The translations under genes and the position numbers were made by a program. A DNA stretch of 64,000 nt, taken from the NCBI RefSeq assembly GCF_029852145.1, contig NC_079975.1:20899364-20963363 (forward strand), given 5' to 3'. Of this stretch, positions 9,964-22,969 are shown one piece after another. How positions within the stretch are numbered: position 1 is the first letter of the stretch; each line of letters starts with the position of its first letter. The notes beneath the pieces are model-generated. The model saw only the letters and a list, made by a program, of their open reading frames with translations. It ran no database searches and was not told where the DNA came from. The stretch is from Microplitis mediator. Lineage: Eukaryota > Arthropoda > Insecta > Hymenoptera > Braconidae.

Positions 9964-12183
9964 TCAAGTGGTTAAACCATTACTGTTATCTGATTTCGAA
10001 AAAATAGTAGCGGAAAAACCTCCCGCTTCCTTCGCTCTATTGGTAACAAACGTCAGAAAAACTCTATTCATCATAACAGCAACTTCTAAACGGTCTCTTT
10101 TACCGCAGTAACTTCCAATAATTGGCGCATTATCACTTCCAGCCTCTCGCACTTCCAAAAAGTCGTTTTTACAACCTTCACTTTCTTCAAGTTCAAAGTA
10201 ATCAAATTTGATAAGCATATAATGCTTGCGAGGAACCTTGATGAGCCAATAGCACTGTTTATTTGGTTCATATGACCCTGGATAATTTGGTGATTCTAAG
10301 TAATAAGTATCATTACTTTTTAAATTAATATCACCGCCGCAAATAGCCTCGTATTGCAATATAAATCCCAGGTGATAATTTTTATAACGATTCCTAGCAT
10401 ATGTTATCGATACAAAATTACTAGCCGTTACAATAACTGTTTTGTCTTGACCACACATGCGAGCTAAACAAAATGTACTTTTAATAATAACAGATATCGT
10501 TCATATTATTAAGATTCGATAGTATACCTAAGACAGAACTATTTGCTTGGTAGCCATTTTTTATTTCTACATACTCCGCTGTACTATTCGGAGTCTCTTG
10601 AATATCCCATGATGTAAGTGTGACCTTAATTCGTTCACCTTCAGCAGCTCTGATTGTCCATTTGCATTTATCAGAAACTGTTGGTGAATTATCTGGATGT
10701 ATTGGCGGGATAATAATATAGCGAGGCTCAAAAAATGACCCGCCATGTGCTACAAACCCGATGTACCAATTATTAATATTAAATAAGCAATTAATAATTA
10801 AAAATGACAAGATTTGAAGAAATACGTAATGTTTAAATAACAAACCAGAACAATTATACAGCAACTTTGTAGCGGTAATGTCACCGATACTCAGGGCATT
10901 CCTCTGACCAATATCCGGTGTCCTCCCCTTTATTTTACGTGTTGGTTCAATCGTACTACGAAACCTACTCTTTGCATAAGCAAATCTCGGGTAATGCATT
11001 ATGGAATTATAATCATAAGGTTGACCCAACGTATTTGTAGATTCTAGAGACAATTTATTAAATTTATCTTCATTTCCTGTTGATATTCAAAATTTATCGT
11101 AATTTATACTGTCTATTAGAAGAACATTATGTTTTAGAAGTTATTATTATATATAAATGATACCTTTTTGAACGTTATGTAGGAAAACTTCAATATAGCT
11201 GTCACGATTCGGACGTGTATGCTCGTGGTGGAACCCAATGGCATGTCCCAATTCATGTACAATAGTACCAAAAATGCTGCATTGGTCTGCTATACTTATT
11301 TGTTGAGGTCCATACCGGTTTTTACCAACAAGTGAGCAGCATCTGATGAAAAATTTATTAACAATTTCTTTTCAGCTTAACAATTTAGTCGATTCACTGC
11401 CCAGTTCATTCTTTTCTAGGGAAGAAACTCATCAGTTTCTGCCCACTAAATCACTTGCTGACTCGATTTCTTTCCTACCAGAATCACATTTTTTTATCGT
11501 AATCCTCTAAGTTTTCATGTCGTTCTAACTACTAAACTATCAGTTCTATTTGGAAAACCTCAAAAGCAATATGACTTCCAATAAAAAGAACCGATAAATT
11601 AATAAAACTCTATTGTATTCTCTGTTGACTTTGAATTTTTATAGTTAAAGTACCAAATAATTTTTCGCCGCGCAATTATTCAGTTTCGTCTAGCTCCGCG
11701 CATCAAAATGTCCAGCATCAATACAGGATATTACAAAAATATAATGCGTGGCACGAAATGAAACATGATTTTACGATTTTATTATAAGATGTCTGCGTAA
11801 CAGCAAAAATATGAAACTTACCCGCAGTCTGATTTAGTGAAAATTATATAATTTTTATGAACCCCTTCAATTCTTTTAACAAAATGAATACAAGTCGATT
11901 GTTCCCAGTGTCTCATTGCTTGTTTAAATAACCTGCGTTGATCTCCACTAAATATGTCTTGGATTTCATAGGGAACTACACCGTCATCCCATAGAAATTC
12001 TCTCCTGTTAACAGCCAACGATCTTCGGTTTCTATGAATCCGTCGCCCCGGTTTAAAATTATTGCTCAGATCAAACTCATTATTGATAAACTTGTCATGT
12101 CGTGGTATGAGATGTGAATTTATCGTTGTTACTATAAAATATAGTATTTGAATAACAATAAAACTGTGCAGTATTAATTTCAT
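9964..12183 (-). CDS. TLL-3: astacin-CUB-CUB metalloprotease, type A, complete
   Basis: Exons 11822-12183, 11164-11342, 10846-11076, 10528-10749, 9964-10463 (minus) join to 1494 bases, 497 residues. Signal peptide about 1-23; propeptide ends IHRNRRS (RNRR); the catalytic chain starts FLWDDGVVPYEI. Exon 2 has HELGHAIGFHHEHTRPNRD and exon 3 SIMHYP. CUB1 runs from AHGGSFFEP (exon 4) to YEAI in exon 5; CUB2 runs from CGGDINL to the C terminus, ending NGLTT. Intron 3 (10750-10845, 96 bases) has no stop and is divisible by three, so its retention would insert a hydrophobic stretch between catalytic domain and CUB1. Best matched by TLL-6 over exons and introns. All catalytic ligands are present; substrate unknown. 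Confidence 0.9.
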
Positions 12184-12909
12184 TTTGGATTATATCGAAC
12201 GGAGCACAGATTAAATATAATTTTGTAGCTACTCTGCGTTGAAAATACGATTAACGAGGTTTAAAAAGGATTAAAACTTTAATACCCTCAAGTGCTCTTC
12301 GGTACTCGAAATACTCAGGATTTTTAACATTTGGAACTCTCCAATCCTCAAATTGGTAAATATTATTTTGCGATTGGAGCGAATTTTAAGCACTAGAAAG
12401 GTTCAATCCTCAAAAACACTCATTAATCGAAAAGTCGTATAACGATTGCTGTGTACTTCCAACTATTTTTTCTACATTGTCAATAGATGATAAATCCTTT
12501 TCAAATGTTTTTAATTTTTATTTATACTCAGGCGATTAGACACAAAAACACTTCAAATAATAATTATAGTATATCGTTATAATGATATTTTGAGGAATTT
12601 TGTTATAAATCAATAACCTGCATTTAAAATTGTTATTTTAACGTTAAAGTTTATTTTTGACGGCTTAAACATATAAAAAATTATGTGACGCAGATTATTA
12701 ATGCTTTTATTATTTTCTGGACGAGTTACTGCTGACAATTGTTTTATACTCAATAATAATTGGTTTTAAGGATAAAGTATTAATACATGAAACGATACAG
12801 ATAACAATGAGCTTTATTGACAAACTAATTTTTTTGATTTTTTTATTCATCGTAACGTTATATAACCAACAAACAAAAAATTGATTAATAAACTTATTGC
12901 TAACAAATA

Positions 12910-13181
12910 CACGGAGACAAATTTTGGCTTGAAATCTAAAAATTTTTATTATGCTGTCGATCAAACGAAACAGGAAGTGAAGCATCCAAAAAGTTATGAT
13001 GTTCATATGAAAAATTATTATGCTGTATTACAATACTGACTACGCGCGAGAAAATTATCGAAGCTTCAATGATAATAACTCTTTGAGCATAATCACTTTT
13101 TGGATATTTCACTTCCTGTTTCAAGTTTGGTCGACAGCATAATAATAATTGGTAGGTTTCGAGCCAACATTTTTCTCCGTG
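12910..13181. mobile_element. CACGG-end palindromic element, block copy 2
   Basis: Same element and same position as 2428-2741 upstream of TLL-1, with about 40 bases missing from the middle. Ends CACGGAGACAAA and TTTCTCCGTG. Confidence 0.6.
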
Positions 13182-13196
13182 TATAATGCAATATAT

Positions 13197-13701
13197 CGAT
13201 ACTGCCATTCTAATAGGGCGTATCCCAAAAAATTTGACATTTTCACTTTTTTTTTAAAATAGAATCATTGTAACAATGTGCAGCTTATGTCGAAATTTTA
13301 GGGGTCAAATTGTTTACTTAGTATTTTTTAATAAATATTCTAATATGTCGTATCCCACACGTAGACTTTCGCGCCATTCTACTATGTCGTATCCCACATA
13401 TTCGTATAGGCTCAGTCACGCTTAACATTTTCAATTTTAAGTTAATTTTAAGCAAGCAATTGACGACATTAATAAGAAGATAATTATGCATAATTTTTTA
13501 CTCTTCTTACGGCATACAATTCAAAATTATTTATTCACTATAAATGCCTGTATTTTATGAAAAAACATGAAAATAAATTTATAGGTTATACCAATGTAAA
13601 CATATTACAAATAATTTTGATTTGCCGACCGTGAAACGTTTTTATCGTCTCCTGAAAAATTTCTCAAATGTGGGATAAGGCATACAAGAATGGCAGTATC
13701 G
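13197..13701. mobile_element. 505-bp MITE with ends CGATACTGCCATTCT, inserted in block 2 only
   Basis: Both ends read inward as CGATACTGCCATTCT, then diverged (G/T)TATCCCA-containing sequence, giving about 35 bases of inverted repeat. It is flanked on both sides by ATATAT. The matching sites at about 2745-2760 and 26236-26250 lack it and show a single copy of the flank, which defines both the element and its target duplication. It lies just past the TLL-4 stop codon. Confidence 0.8.
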
Positions 13702-13714
13702 ATATATAAACTAT

Positions 13715-16416
13715 TTAGAAGGTTCCATTATTGTTATTAATGGGTTTCGCAGAAATAGTAGCGGAAAAACCTCCCGCTTCTTTCGATTCATTGGAAACAA
13801 ATGACAGAAAAATTCTTCTCATCAGAGAAGCTATTTCGAAGTGGTCGTTTTTACCGCAGTAATTTCCAATAATTGGCGCATTTTCATTTCTACCCTCTCG
13901 TACTTGCAAAAAATCATTTTTACAACCAGTACTTTCTTCAAGTTCAAAGTAATGAAATTTAGTTACTATAAAATGCTTGTAAGGAGCTTTTATATTCCAA
14001 TGACAATTTTTATTCGGTTCATATGACTCTGGATAATTTGGTGATTCTAAGTAATAAGTATCATTACTTTTTAAATTAATATCACCTCCGCAAATAGCCT
14101 CGTATTTCAGTATAAATCCCAGATGATAATTTTCGTAACGTTTCCTAGCATATGTTACCGATACAAAATTACTAGCCGTTACAATAACTGTCTTGTCTAC
14201 ACCACACATGCGAGCTAAACAAAATTTACTTTAAATAATAACAGATATCGTTCATATCATTAAGATTCGATAGTATACCTAAGACAGAACTATTTGCCTG
14301 GTAGCCATCTTTTATTTCCACATACTCCACTGTACAATTGGGAGTCTCTTGAATATTCCATGATGTTAGTGTGACCTTTATTCGTTCACCTTCAGCAGCT
14401 CTGATTGTCCATTTACATTTATCGGAAACTTTTGGTGAATCATCTGGATGTATTGGCGGAATAATCATATAATGAGGCTCAAAAAATGACCCGCCATGCG
14501 CTACGAACCCGGTGTACCAATTATTAATATTAAATAAGCAATGAATAATTAAAAACGACAAGATTTCAAGAAATTCGTAGTGTTTAAATTACAAACCAGA
14601 ACAACTGTATAGCATATTAGCAGCAACAATGTCACCGGTACTGAGAGCCATTCTCTGACCGATATCCGGTGTCCTACCATTTATTTTACGTTTTGGTTCA
14701 ATCGTACTATAGAACATACTTTTTGTAAAAGCAAATGTCGGGTAATGCATTATGGAATCATAATCATAAGGTTGGCCCATCGTCCTTGTACGTTCTAGTG
14801 ACATTTTATTAAATTTATCTTTACTTCCTGTTGATATTCAAAATTTATCTCAATTTATGAAGTCTGCTAAAATAACATATTATGTTTTACAAGTTATTAT
14901 CATCAATACAACCTTCTTGAACATTATCTAGGAAAACATCAATATACTGATCGCGATCGTAACGTGTATGCTCGTGGTGAAAGCCGATAGCGTGTCCCAA
15001 TTCATGTAAAATAGTACCGAAAGTGCTGCATTGGCTGACTATACTTATTGATTGGGGTCCATACCAGTTTTTACCAACAGATGAACAGCAGCTGATGAAT
15101 AATTTAAAAAATAATTTGGCTTTCAATAGATAACAAATTGTTAAATTAATAAAAAATTATTATTTTCTTTGTTCACGGAAAAAAATAAATAGCAAATGCA
15201 ACATGATGCAGTCTTGGTAAATAATCATGATGAAATCATATTGCATCCACATGATTTGTCATGATGCGGTAGCATGAGAAAAATCATGTGGTAGCAACAT
15301 GATTTTCATGTAGCCTTAATAGCGTAAAATTAAGCTGTAACAAGTAAATATTTATGCTTCAACAAAATAATTTATTATCAAGCAACTAGATTTTTTTGGA
15401 TTTATAATATTGCAGATGAAGATTAGAGTAAATTATCAAATTAAATCATTTGTCAATGATATTTTTGCTTAAGGGGTTAGGGCTAGTCAGGATTTTCAAA
15501 AAATAGATTTTATGCTTGATTGTTGCTTGATAATAAATAATTTTTCTGAAGCATAAATATTTAGTTGTTGCGGCTTAATTTTATGCTATTAAGGCTACAT
15601 GAAAATCATGTTGCTGCCACATGATTTTCTCATGTTACCGCAACATGATTGTCATGTAGCCGAAACATGACAAATCATGTGGATGCAACATGATTTCATC
15701 ATGATTATTTACCAAGACTGCATCATGTTGCATTTACTATTTATTTTTTTCCGTGTTAAATTACTCAAATTTTTATATATAAAAGACAGGATAATTTTTC
15801 GACACGCTATCGGTCAGAAATTATCCTGCTTCGTCTGACTCCAGGTATGCAACCTTCCAGTACCAATTAATCCAACGGGACCGAAGTTCACCTCCGTTTT
15901 CCGGGAGGCCGTTGCCTCTCCTATTTCAGGCATACACGCGCCCATTTTTAGTATCAATGCCGATAATTTGAAACATATAATGCGTGGTACGGATAAAACA
16001 CGATTTCACAATTTCACTATTAAATTTTCAGTGGTTAACAGCTAATATAACACTTACCCGCATTCTAATTTAGTGAAAACTATATAATTTTTATGAACTC
16101 CTTCAATTCTTTTAACAAAATGAATACAAGTTGATTGTTCCCAGTGTCTCATTGCTTGTTTGAACAATCTGTGTTTTTCTCCATCAAATATATCTTCGAT
16201 TTCATACGGAATAATACCATTATTCCATAGAGATCGTCTTCCTCTAACAGTCAATGACCTTCGGGTTCTATGAATCCTTCGTACTGGTTCAAAATTATTT
16301 GTCCAATTGAACTCATATTTTACTAACTTATCATCTCGTGGTATTAGATGCGAGTTTACTGTTGTTACTATAAAATATAGTACTTGAATAACGATAAGAA
16401 CGTTCGGTAACTCCAT
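13715..16416 (-). CDS. TLL-4: astacin-CUB-CUB metalloprotease, type B, complete
   Basis: Exons 16058-16416, 14913-15091, 14597-14827, 14279-14500, 13715-14214 (minus) give 1491 bases, 496 residues. The start at 16416 (MELPNVLIVIQ) opens a signal peptide; the propeptide ends HRTRRS. Catalytic part: SLWNNGIIPYEI, CCSSVGKNWYG, HELGHAIGFHHEHTRYDRD, SIMHYP. CUB1 AHGGSFFEP...; CUB2 CGGDINL... with type B tail KPINNNNGTF. Intron 1 (15092-16057) is enlarged by a palindromic element. The exon 2 donor is weak (GTTGTA). It is the only intact type B gene here: TLL-7 carries a nonsense codon and the left copy is a relic. Role expected as for the other array members. Confidence 0.9.
15174..15755. mobile_element. 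CACGG-end hairpin element in TLL-4 intron 1
   Basis: Starts CACGGAAAAAAATAAATAG and ends TATTTATTTTTTTCCGTG. The two arms of about 190 bases are built from repeated ATCATG(A/T) motifs (such as CATGATTTTCATG) and are near-perfect inverse copies. TLL-7, the sister gene, lacks it at the equivalent site in intron 1. Confidence 0.75.
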
Positions 16417-17038
16417 CTTCGATGATACTAAACGAAATTATTGTCAACAATAGTTTGTAACTATGATTTTTTATTATTGGCTTTACACCTACTAAATTTT
16501 AAAACAATGAGTTGCGTTTTATCTTCGATTTTAAAATATTTAACTGCCACAGTATCCGATACTTACCACATTCAGGTTAATAACCAGTAACTAAAAATAT
16601 CAATAACAATAAAAAAAAAATAATGACATTAAAAAAAAAAATTGATTAAAAATAACTTTGATAAAAATTTACTTGTTGAGTTTTTAACGGCACTTTCATA
16701 TTGCTTGAATTAAATTTAACCTTTTCTAAAGATTTAAAATAAATTTTTTTATATTCTAAACCGTCTGTTAGAAAATTTGGCTCAGGAATAAAATGAATTT
16801 TTTTTAAACCCTCAGAAAGCTTGAATTTTTATGAAACAAAACTTTGATTTCATAATGGAATTTATTTGAAGTAATAAAAAATTTGGTTGATGAAATTACA
16901 GGCTAGAGACGTCGAAAATTAAAAATAGCGCGTTTTTTACTTATATCTATATAGTAGACTTTGAGCAGTGGATCCATTAAAATAGAAAATTATAAATAAG
17001 TGATTAGCTATTATGATCGCATTTAAAAACAAAATACT
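16417..17038. other. 5' flank of TLL-4 / spacer to TLL-5
   Basis: No gene. It matches the flank of TLL-7 (28674-28880 and 29690-29960), which there is split by an AACTTCCCGCT repeat. It also matches 3836-5060. Confidence 0.55.
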
Positions 17039-17044
17039 TTTATT
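17039..17044 (-). promoter_or_regulatory. Poly(A) signal AATAAA of TLL-5
   Basis: AATAAA on the minus strand about 50 bases after the stop, in the same context as in TLL-2. Confidence 0.5.
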
Positions 17045-17094
17045 TCTCTTAAATGTTACAATTCAGTTGATTGGCTTCAAATATTCAGAAGCAC

Positions 17095-19441
17095 TCAAGT
17101 AGACAAATTGTTATTCATAGATATTGCAGAAATGGCGGCAGAAAAACCTCCCGCTTCTTTCGATTCATTGGTAACAAACCTCAGAACAATTCTATCCATC
17201 ATAGCAGCGATGTCGAAACGGTCTTTTTTACCGCAGTAACTTCCAATAATTGGCACATCTTCACTTCCAGCCTTTCGTACTTCTAAAAAATCATTTTTAC
17301 AACCTGTACTTTCTTCAAGTTCAAAATAATTTAATTGGATTACTACATAATGTTTGTAAGGAGCCTCGATGTTCCAATGGCACAATTTATTCGGTTCGTA
17401 TGACTCTGGATAATTTGGTGATTCTAAATAATAAGTATCATTACTTTCTAAAAAAATATCACCGCCGCAAACAGCCTCGTATTCCAATATAAAACCTGGA
17501 CCATGGTTTTCAAATGGAGATCTTATGAATTCAACGGTTACAAAATTACTCGCAATCATAGTGGCCGATCCAACATTTCCACAGTAGCGACCTAAATTAA
17601 ACAATTATATATTCAATTGTAACAAAGATTGATATTATTTCTACTGAATGCTGTCAAAAACGCACCTAAGACAGTACTATCAGTCTGGTAGCCATTTCGA
17701 ATTTCCAAGTAATCAACTGAGCAATTAGGATACTTGCGAACATTCAACAGTGTGATGGCGAGTTTGATTCTTTCACCTGCAGCAGCCCTGATTGTCCACT
17801 GACAATAGTCAAAATTTACCTCCGAATCATTTAGTTTTGATGGTGGACTGAAAATGCCCTTAGCTTCTAATAATGTACCTCCACATCCTAAACATAAAAC
17901 AAAAATTCTGTAGATTTGTAAAATTGACATGTTTTGAATCTGGCTGATATACTGTGCTCTAATTCACGCATATTGAAAGAATGGAGTTTACACCGCGACT
18001 AAATGCGTTATATAGACATAAAGTAATAAAGATACAAACTTGGACAACTGTACAGTAAATTTGTCGCAGTAATATCACCCTTACTGAGTCCTATTCTCTG
18101 ACCAATTTCCGGTATTCGTCCATCAACTTTTTGTTTGGGTATAATGGTATCAGTATTTGGTTTGTTCGCTAATGCGAATGATGAATAATGCATTATCGAA
18201 AAGTAATCGTAAGGCTGCTTCAAAGTATCTACAGCCCCCGCATCCATTTTTCTAAATTTGTATTCAGAACCTACGGGTTTGTGAACGAACAAGCAATTAG
18301 TTAGTTTTTTTAATCAATGTTATCAACTCACTGATATAGGGGAAGGGGTGGGGGCAAAACGGGGTACTTAAGAAAATACTTTTAGGAAGACTCCAATACA
18401 AAGACTTTTTTTTTTAAATATTCAGAGTAAATAGAAAAAATTTCAGCTTCCGTTAACAAAAAAATCCCATTCTTCGCGGGGAAAATGGGGAACCCCTTAA
18501 ATAAGGTAAAAGAAAATTTTTCGGGAAATGAAATAAATTTGGTTAAATTTAATTTTCTTAGAAGTAATTTCCATAAAGAAAAATTACATTTCACATAATT
18601 ATTAAATGCTTAGGAAAACACCAATTTTATATTGTTTAAAGTAATAGATTAAAAAACTATTAAAAGTTAATTAAATTTCAAAATTTCAAAAATTGTTAAT
18701 ATTTTCAAGTTGATTGAATTACGTCTGAAATAATTTGACACTAAGAGTTATTTCAAACAGGTGCCCCATTCCCCCCCCCCCACCCCATTTCTCCCCAAAT
18801 TCATGGGTTCGAATTAAACCTTTTTCAATGGCTTCGTAATTTATTTTCACATAATCATCACGATCTGGACGATTATGTTCATGAAGGAAACCTATTGCAT
18901 GGCCCAATTCATGAACGATTGTTCCAAATTTACTGCATTCATCATCTATACTGATAGGATTATGTTTTGTGCTTCGTCTGCCAACCACTGAACAGCACCT
19001 GATGACGATTCCAGTTTATTCATGATTATTCGTTCCTGTTAAATTTCTAACTTCTTTTCATTTAAAATCTTAAACTTACCCACAGTCTAATTTAGTGAAC
19101 AGTAAATAATTACCACGAGCTTCTTTAATTCTTTCAACGAATTTTATGCAAGTAGATTGTTCCCAGTGTCTCATTGCTTGCTTCAATAATTTCCGTTGTG
19201 CTCCATTGAATATGTCTTGGAATTCATACGGAATAATACCGTCATCCCACAGGAAATCTCTCTCCTTGTCAGCCACTGATCTTCGGGTTATATTAATCGG
19301 TTGTCCCGGTTCAAAATAATTTGTTGGCTCGAGCTCTCTATTTATTAGCTCTTCGTTGGGTGATATTACATATGAATTTATCGTTATTATCAAAAAATTC
19401 AATACATTAATAACAATAAATGTGTGTAATATTAATTTCAT
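17095..19441 (-). CDS. TLL-5: astacin-CUB-CUB metalloprotease, type C, complete
   Basis: Exons 19080-19441, 18820-18998, 18040-18270, 17666-17887, 17095-17591 (minus) give 1491 bases, 496 residues. Signal peptide, propeptide to NITRRSV, catalytic start FLWDDGIIPYEF. Exon 2: HELGHAIGFLHEHNRPDRD; exon 3: SIMHYSS. CUB1 RCGGTLLEAKG...; CUB2 CGGDIFLESND.... The CUB2 patch after DFLEVR reads KAGSEDVPIIG, like type A genes, whereas the otherwise very similar TLL-2 has a type-B-like patch, suggesting gene conversion. The exon 2 donor is GTTTAA as in TLL-2. AATAAA lies at 17039-17044. Confidence 0.9.
18336..18797. mobile_element. G-rich-ended palindromic element in TLL-5 intron 2
   Basis: Same element as 6388-6856: TATAGGGGAAGGGGTGGGGG at the left and a C-rich run with ACCCCATTTCTCCCC at the right. 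Confidence 0.5.
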
Positions 19442-19914
19442 TGTTGGTGTTACCGAACAAAGAACTCGTCAAAAATTATTAACAGTCGTAATTTAGCCAA
19501 AAAATGAACTTTAGCTCAATGTATTCGCCTTGGAACTGATTTTATGCTATCAACCGTTCAATACAGACATTAAACGACAGAATATAACCGTCATGATTAG
19601 TTAAGAGAATTTTATTGCTGTGAGTTCAGAAATAGCAATTTATCAAAACGTCACAATTTACGAATGAGATTAATTGAAAAAACTTAAAATTAAAGTTGGT
19701 AAGGAATTTGATAAAAAAAAAAAACCATGACAAACAATATTTGTGGCACGGGGATATATTGCATTTTGACAAAAAGTGATGAATATGACACGGAGAGAAT
19801 TTTATGGTAAAAGTTATCATCGAGTTATATTACAATTTTCAAACTGAATTTTATGATAGAAAATATCATTTAAATTATTAAATAAACAATCTGAATTGTA
19901 GTATCTACCAACTA

Positions 19915-20441
19915 CAGTAGGTCCTCGTTATAAGACTAGCTCAGGGCTGTAGGAGAAAAAAAATTCTTGGGATTGTGGTACCCCCACTATTGTGCTTAAC
20001 AGCGTTTGCACCCAGACCTTGCTATAAGACTATCGCCGTTTTGCGTTTTAATTCTGTATTCGGTTCAACTCTACTCTATTATACAGTGTATCTCTTTTAT
20101 ATATAATCATGAATGAATAGAATTTTGTCGTTGTTTTCGGTTAATTAATTATATGATACCACAAAATTTTTAATTTTCTTTATGCGAATAAATTATTTGA
20201 TCTACAATCTTTATGTTCAGTAGAGTCTGGTTATAAGTTACATCGGACGCTCTACTCACTCTCACATCAATTTCATTTTTTTCCTGTAAGTACGAGTATA
20301 GGCAGAAGCATTGCTTATATCCAGAGTGTACTGTATGTACATTCCATCTCGAGTTGTTGGTGGGGGAAGCGTTTCGAGCGAGTTTCAACAAATTGAGGGG
20401 AAGAGTCTTATAACGCGTAGTTTTATAACGAGGTCCTACTG
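19915..20441. mobile_element. Terminal-inverted-repeat element CAGTAGGTCCTCGTTATAAG with nested element
   Basis: Orthologous to 7966-8487. The nested smaller element is at 20218-20333. Confidence 0.65.
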
Positions 20442-20604
20442 TATTGGTAAAACTAATTATTACAACTACTGAAAAATTTTACTACCATTTTAGATAGTTA
20501 TAATTAACAATTTTATATTGTAGATAGTATTATGAAATTCTTTTCGTGCAATCAGAGAAAATCAGTTTTATTAAATTTAAAATACCAAAATTTCAGTTCG
20601 TTTT

Positions 20605-21793
20605 TTAATAGCTCCGGATTAGGCATGCCGAATTCCGAGTTCGCGCCAAATGAGGCAGCCGCATAAGGCTCGTATATCACTAAAATAACGCACGTCCGAA
20701 ACCCTGCATAATTAGGAAATCCGAATTCGGCACAGATTCAGAAACCGAAGTCGCCCCGAAAAACTGTCATCTATCTGTGAAAACTGATTATACATAGAAA
20801 TTAGCAATATATGGTCATGTATAACTGTAATAATATATTTTATTGAATCTAATTTACGACCGGACTTTTTAATTCTTTTGTTTGAAAGGAATACGACTTT
20901 ACTGATCTGCTTTATTGACATATATTTACATAGAAATTTTTGATTCAAGGAAAAACGCGAAATTTATTAACGACCGTTGTTGTGAGATTCGAACCCGGGA
21001 CCCTACGCACGAAAGACCGACGCTTCAACTACTACGCTACTCTACCGATTGTGGCTCCTAAGTTCAGTTATGATATTAAAATATTATTCAGTACCAGCCA
21101 GCAATTCCAAAGATATACCTTACTAAGGCAATAACGAAGACTTTTCTAATAATAGCCGAATATGGTATACCTAATTTTAGCAAGCCTTCGATCATCCCAA
21201 TCCGATTTTAGTCAGGAATTCCAAAGATTCACTGAACTTTTACGCCCTGCTGAAAACTCCTAATGACAAACAAGTTTGGAAAAGTTTTAGTATATCGAGT
21301 TTCGGTTTTCCTCGTAAGGACGAAACACGGTTCAAATTAGGCTTGCTGTGTGTCGGAAAGCCACATTCGTCCCGAATTGGTATTTTTGCATGCCGCACTG
21401 GAATTCTAGTCGAACGCTGATTTGGCGTACCAGACTCCGGCAAACCTTTGGTAACCACCATAAGGCAGCAGTATCAATTTCCGAAGATACGCCGAAGTTG
21501 ACTTAGCCATTCACTTTCCTACTAACTACCTGATTTGGCATTCCGGACTTCGGCAAGCATTTGGTCACAACTATTAAATATCAGTCAGGAATTCCAAAAG
21601 TATTCCTAACTAACGCCATGCCACACCTTCCCCCAATAACAACCAAGTTTGGAATGTTGTTGGTATTTCAAGGTTTGGTTTTCCTCATATAAATACCGTA
21701 AGGTCCAAATCAGGCTTGCCGTATTTCGGAAAGCCTTATTTGATCCAAATTGGTCTTTCGGTAAGCCTAACTGGAATTTCTAGTCGGGATATA
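20605..21793. mobile_element. GC-rich element inserted between blocks, with an internal tRNA-like module
   Basis: The sequence ACCAAAATTATGATGACCTG is continuous at about 9473-9492 but interrupted here, so about 1.2 kb was inserted. The ends are similar in inverted orientation (GGATTAGGCATGCCGAATTC against the complement of the right end). The body has many copies of CCGGA(A/C)TTCGGCA-like motifs. Open frames at 20940-21134 and 21240-21461 are not convincing genes. Confidence 0.5.
20965..21060 (-). ncRNA. tRNA-like Pol III module (SINE head or tRNA pseudogene)
   Basis: On the minus strand an A-box-like TAGAGTAGCGTAGTAGTTG (21027-21045) is followed by a good B box GGGTTCGAATCT (20985-20996), spaced as in tRNA genes. 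A TTTTT run follows at 20951-20955. No clean cloverleaf acceptor stem was found. Confidence 0.4.
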
Positions 21794-21950
21794 TTATGAT
21801 GACCTGACCCATATTTTTTCTTATTGGTTTCCGATAGAAAACTGTATCCTATTGGTTAATTATAAGATTTTCTGAATCTATGCTCTCTTATCTGTATTCT
21901 TAAAAACATTGGTCAATAAAAATCGCTATTCATTTTAAATCTGTCATTTT

Positions 21951-22625
21951 GCACGCCTCGGACGCGATAGCGGGAAAGGTTGTGCTCTATAATCGACTTG
22001 TCGTGAAAACGGGATTTTCCTACCTTTAATCATTTCTGCTGATTTCATTAGTCACCTCTGTGGAAAAAACGTACACCAATGTCTAGAGAAAATTCTAAAG
22101 AATAATTTGGATTTAATTAAAAATTTCATTTAGCTACACTATAATATGAAAAAAATTATTTAACATGAGACTAGTTGGACATAAAATGGGATGTCCGTGT
22201 GTGAGCAAGATATCTCTCGAAAAACTCGATTAATCAGTCCAATTTTTTTTTCAATAGTTTTAGATTTTAGTGGAATAGAAGCCTTTTAAATATTACTACT
22301 GTTGTTCTTCTCGTTCAATTATTATCAATTAAAAGCTGAAAACTGATTATGTTTACTAATGCTTAATCCGTCATTTTCCCCCACAAGTATAAGTAGGCAT
22401 GATTATCATGAAACTTTGCTGATATTACGAGGCTCCACTTTACCATCAGATAATTTTTTTTTTTTTTTTCTATTATATCATGTGACAAATCGACTTGCGA
22501 ACTGTTATCCAATTAACTAAATTAAAAAAAAAGTAAGGAATGTCTAGATGTTTATTAAAAAATTTTGTAATAAAGAAAAAACATTAATAATTAATTTTAT
22601 TGTAATATGAGCGTTCAAGGCGTGC
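21951..22625. mobile_element. 675-bp element with ends GCACGCCT(C/T)GGACGC
   Basis: Left end GCACGCCTCGGACGC, right end inverted (GCGTTCAAGGCGTGC). The corresponding site near 9638-9645 is uninterrupted, so this copy is specific to the TLL-5/TLL-6 spacer. No transposase was seen. Confidence 0.7.
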
Positions 22626-22852
22626 ACTTTTGGATTTTCCAAATTTTTTTTTTCACATACTGAGTCGATAACGAACGAAGACATTTTAAAAATAATAATA
22701 GCAGTATATCCTGTGATAGAATTACTTTGGGAAATTTTGCGGTAAATTCCAAATTAAACTTTCGATGACCTGCTAGCAATCTATAGTAATAAAATAGTTG
22801 ACTTTTGAAGCCTAAAGTATAAATACATTTAACATTAGAGAGAACAATGAAC

Positions 22853-22858
22853 TTTATT
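22853..22858 (-). promoter_or_regulatory. Poly(A) signal AATAAA of TLL-6
   Basis: AATAAA on the minus strand, equivalent to the TLL-3 site. Confidence 0.45.
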
Positions 22859-22969
22859 AACAAGCGCTTCTTTTAATTTATTGATTCATCGATACGTTGA
22901 ATATGAAAAACGAACAATAAATTGATTAAACTTATTGCTACCGAATATAGTTAAACATTATTCAACTAT

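Noticed and set aside
10086..10271. Minus-strand frame overlapping TLL-3 exon 5
   Set aside because: Alternative-frame shadow of the CUB2 exon.
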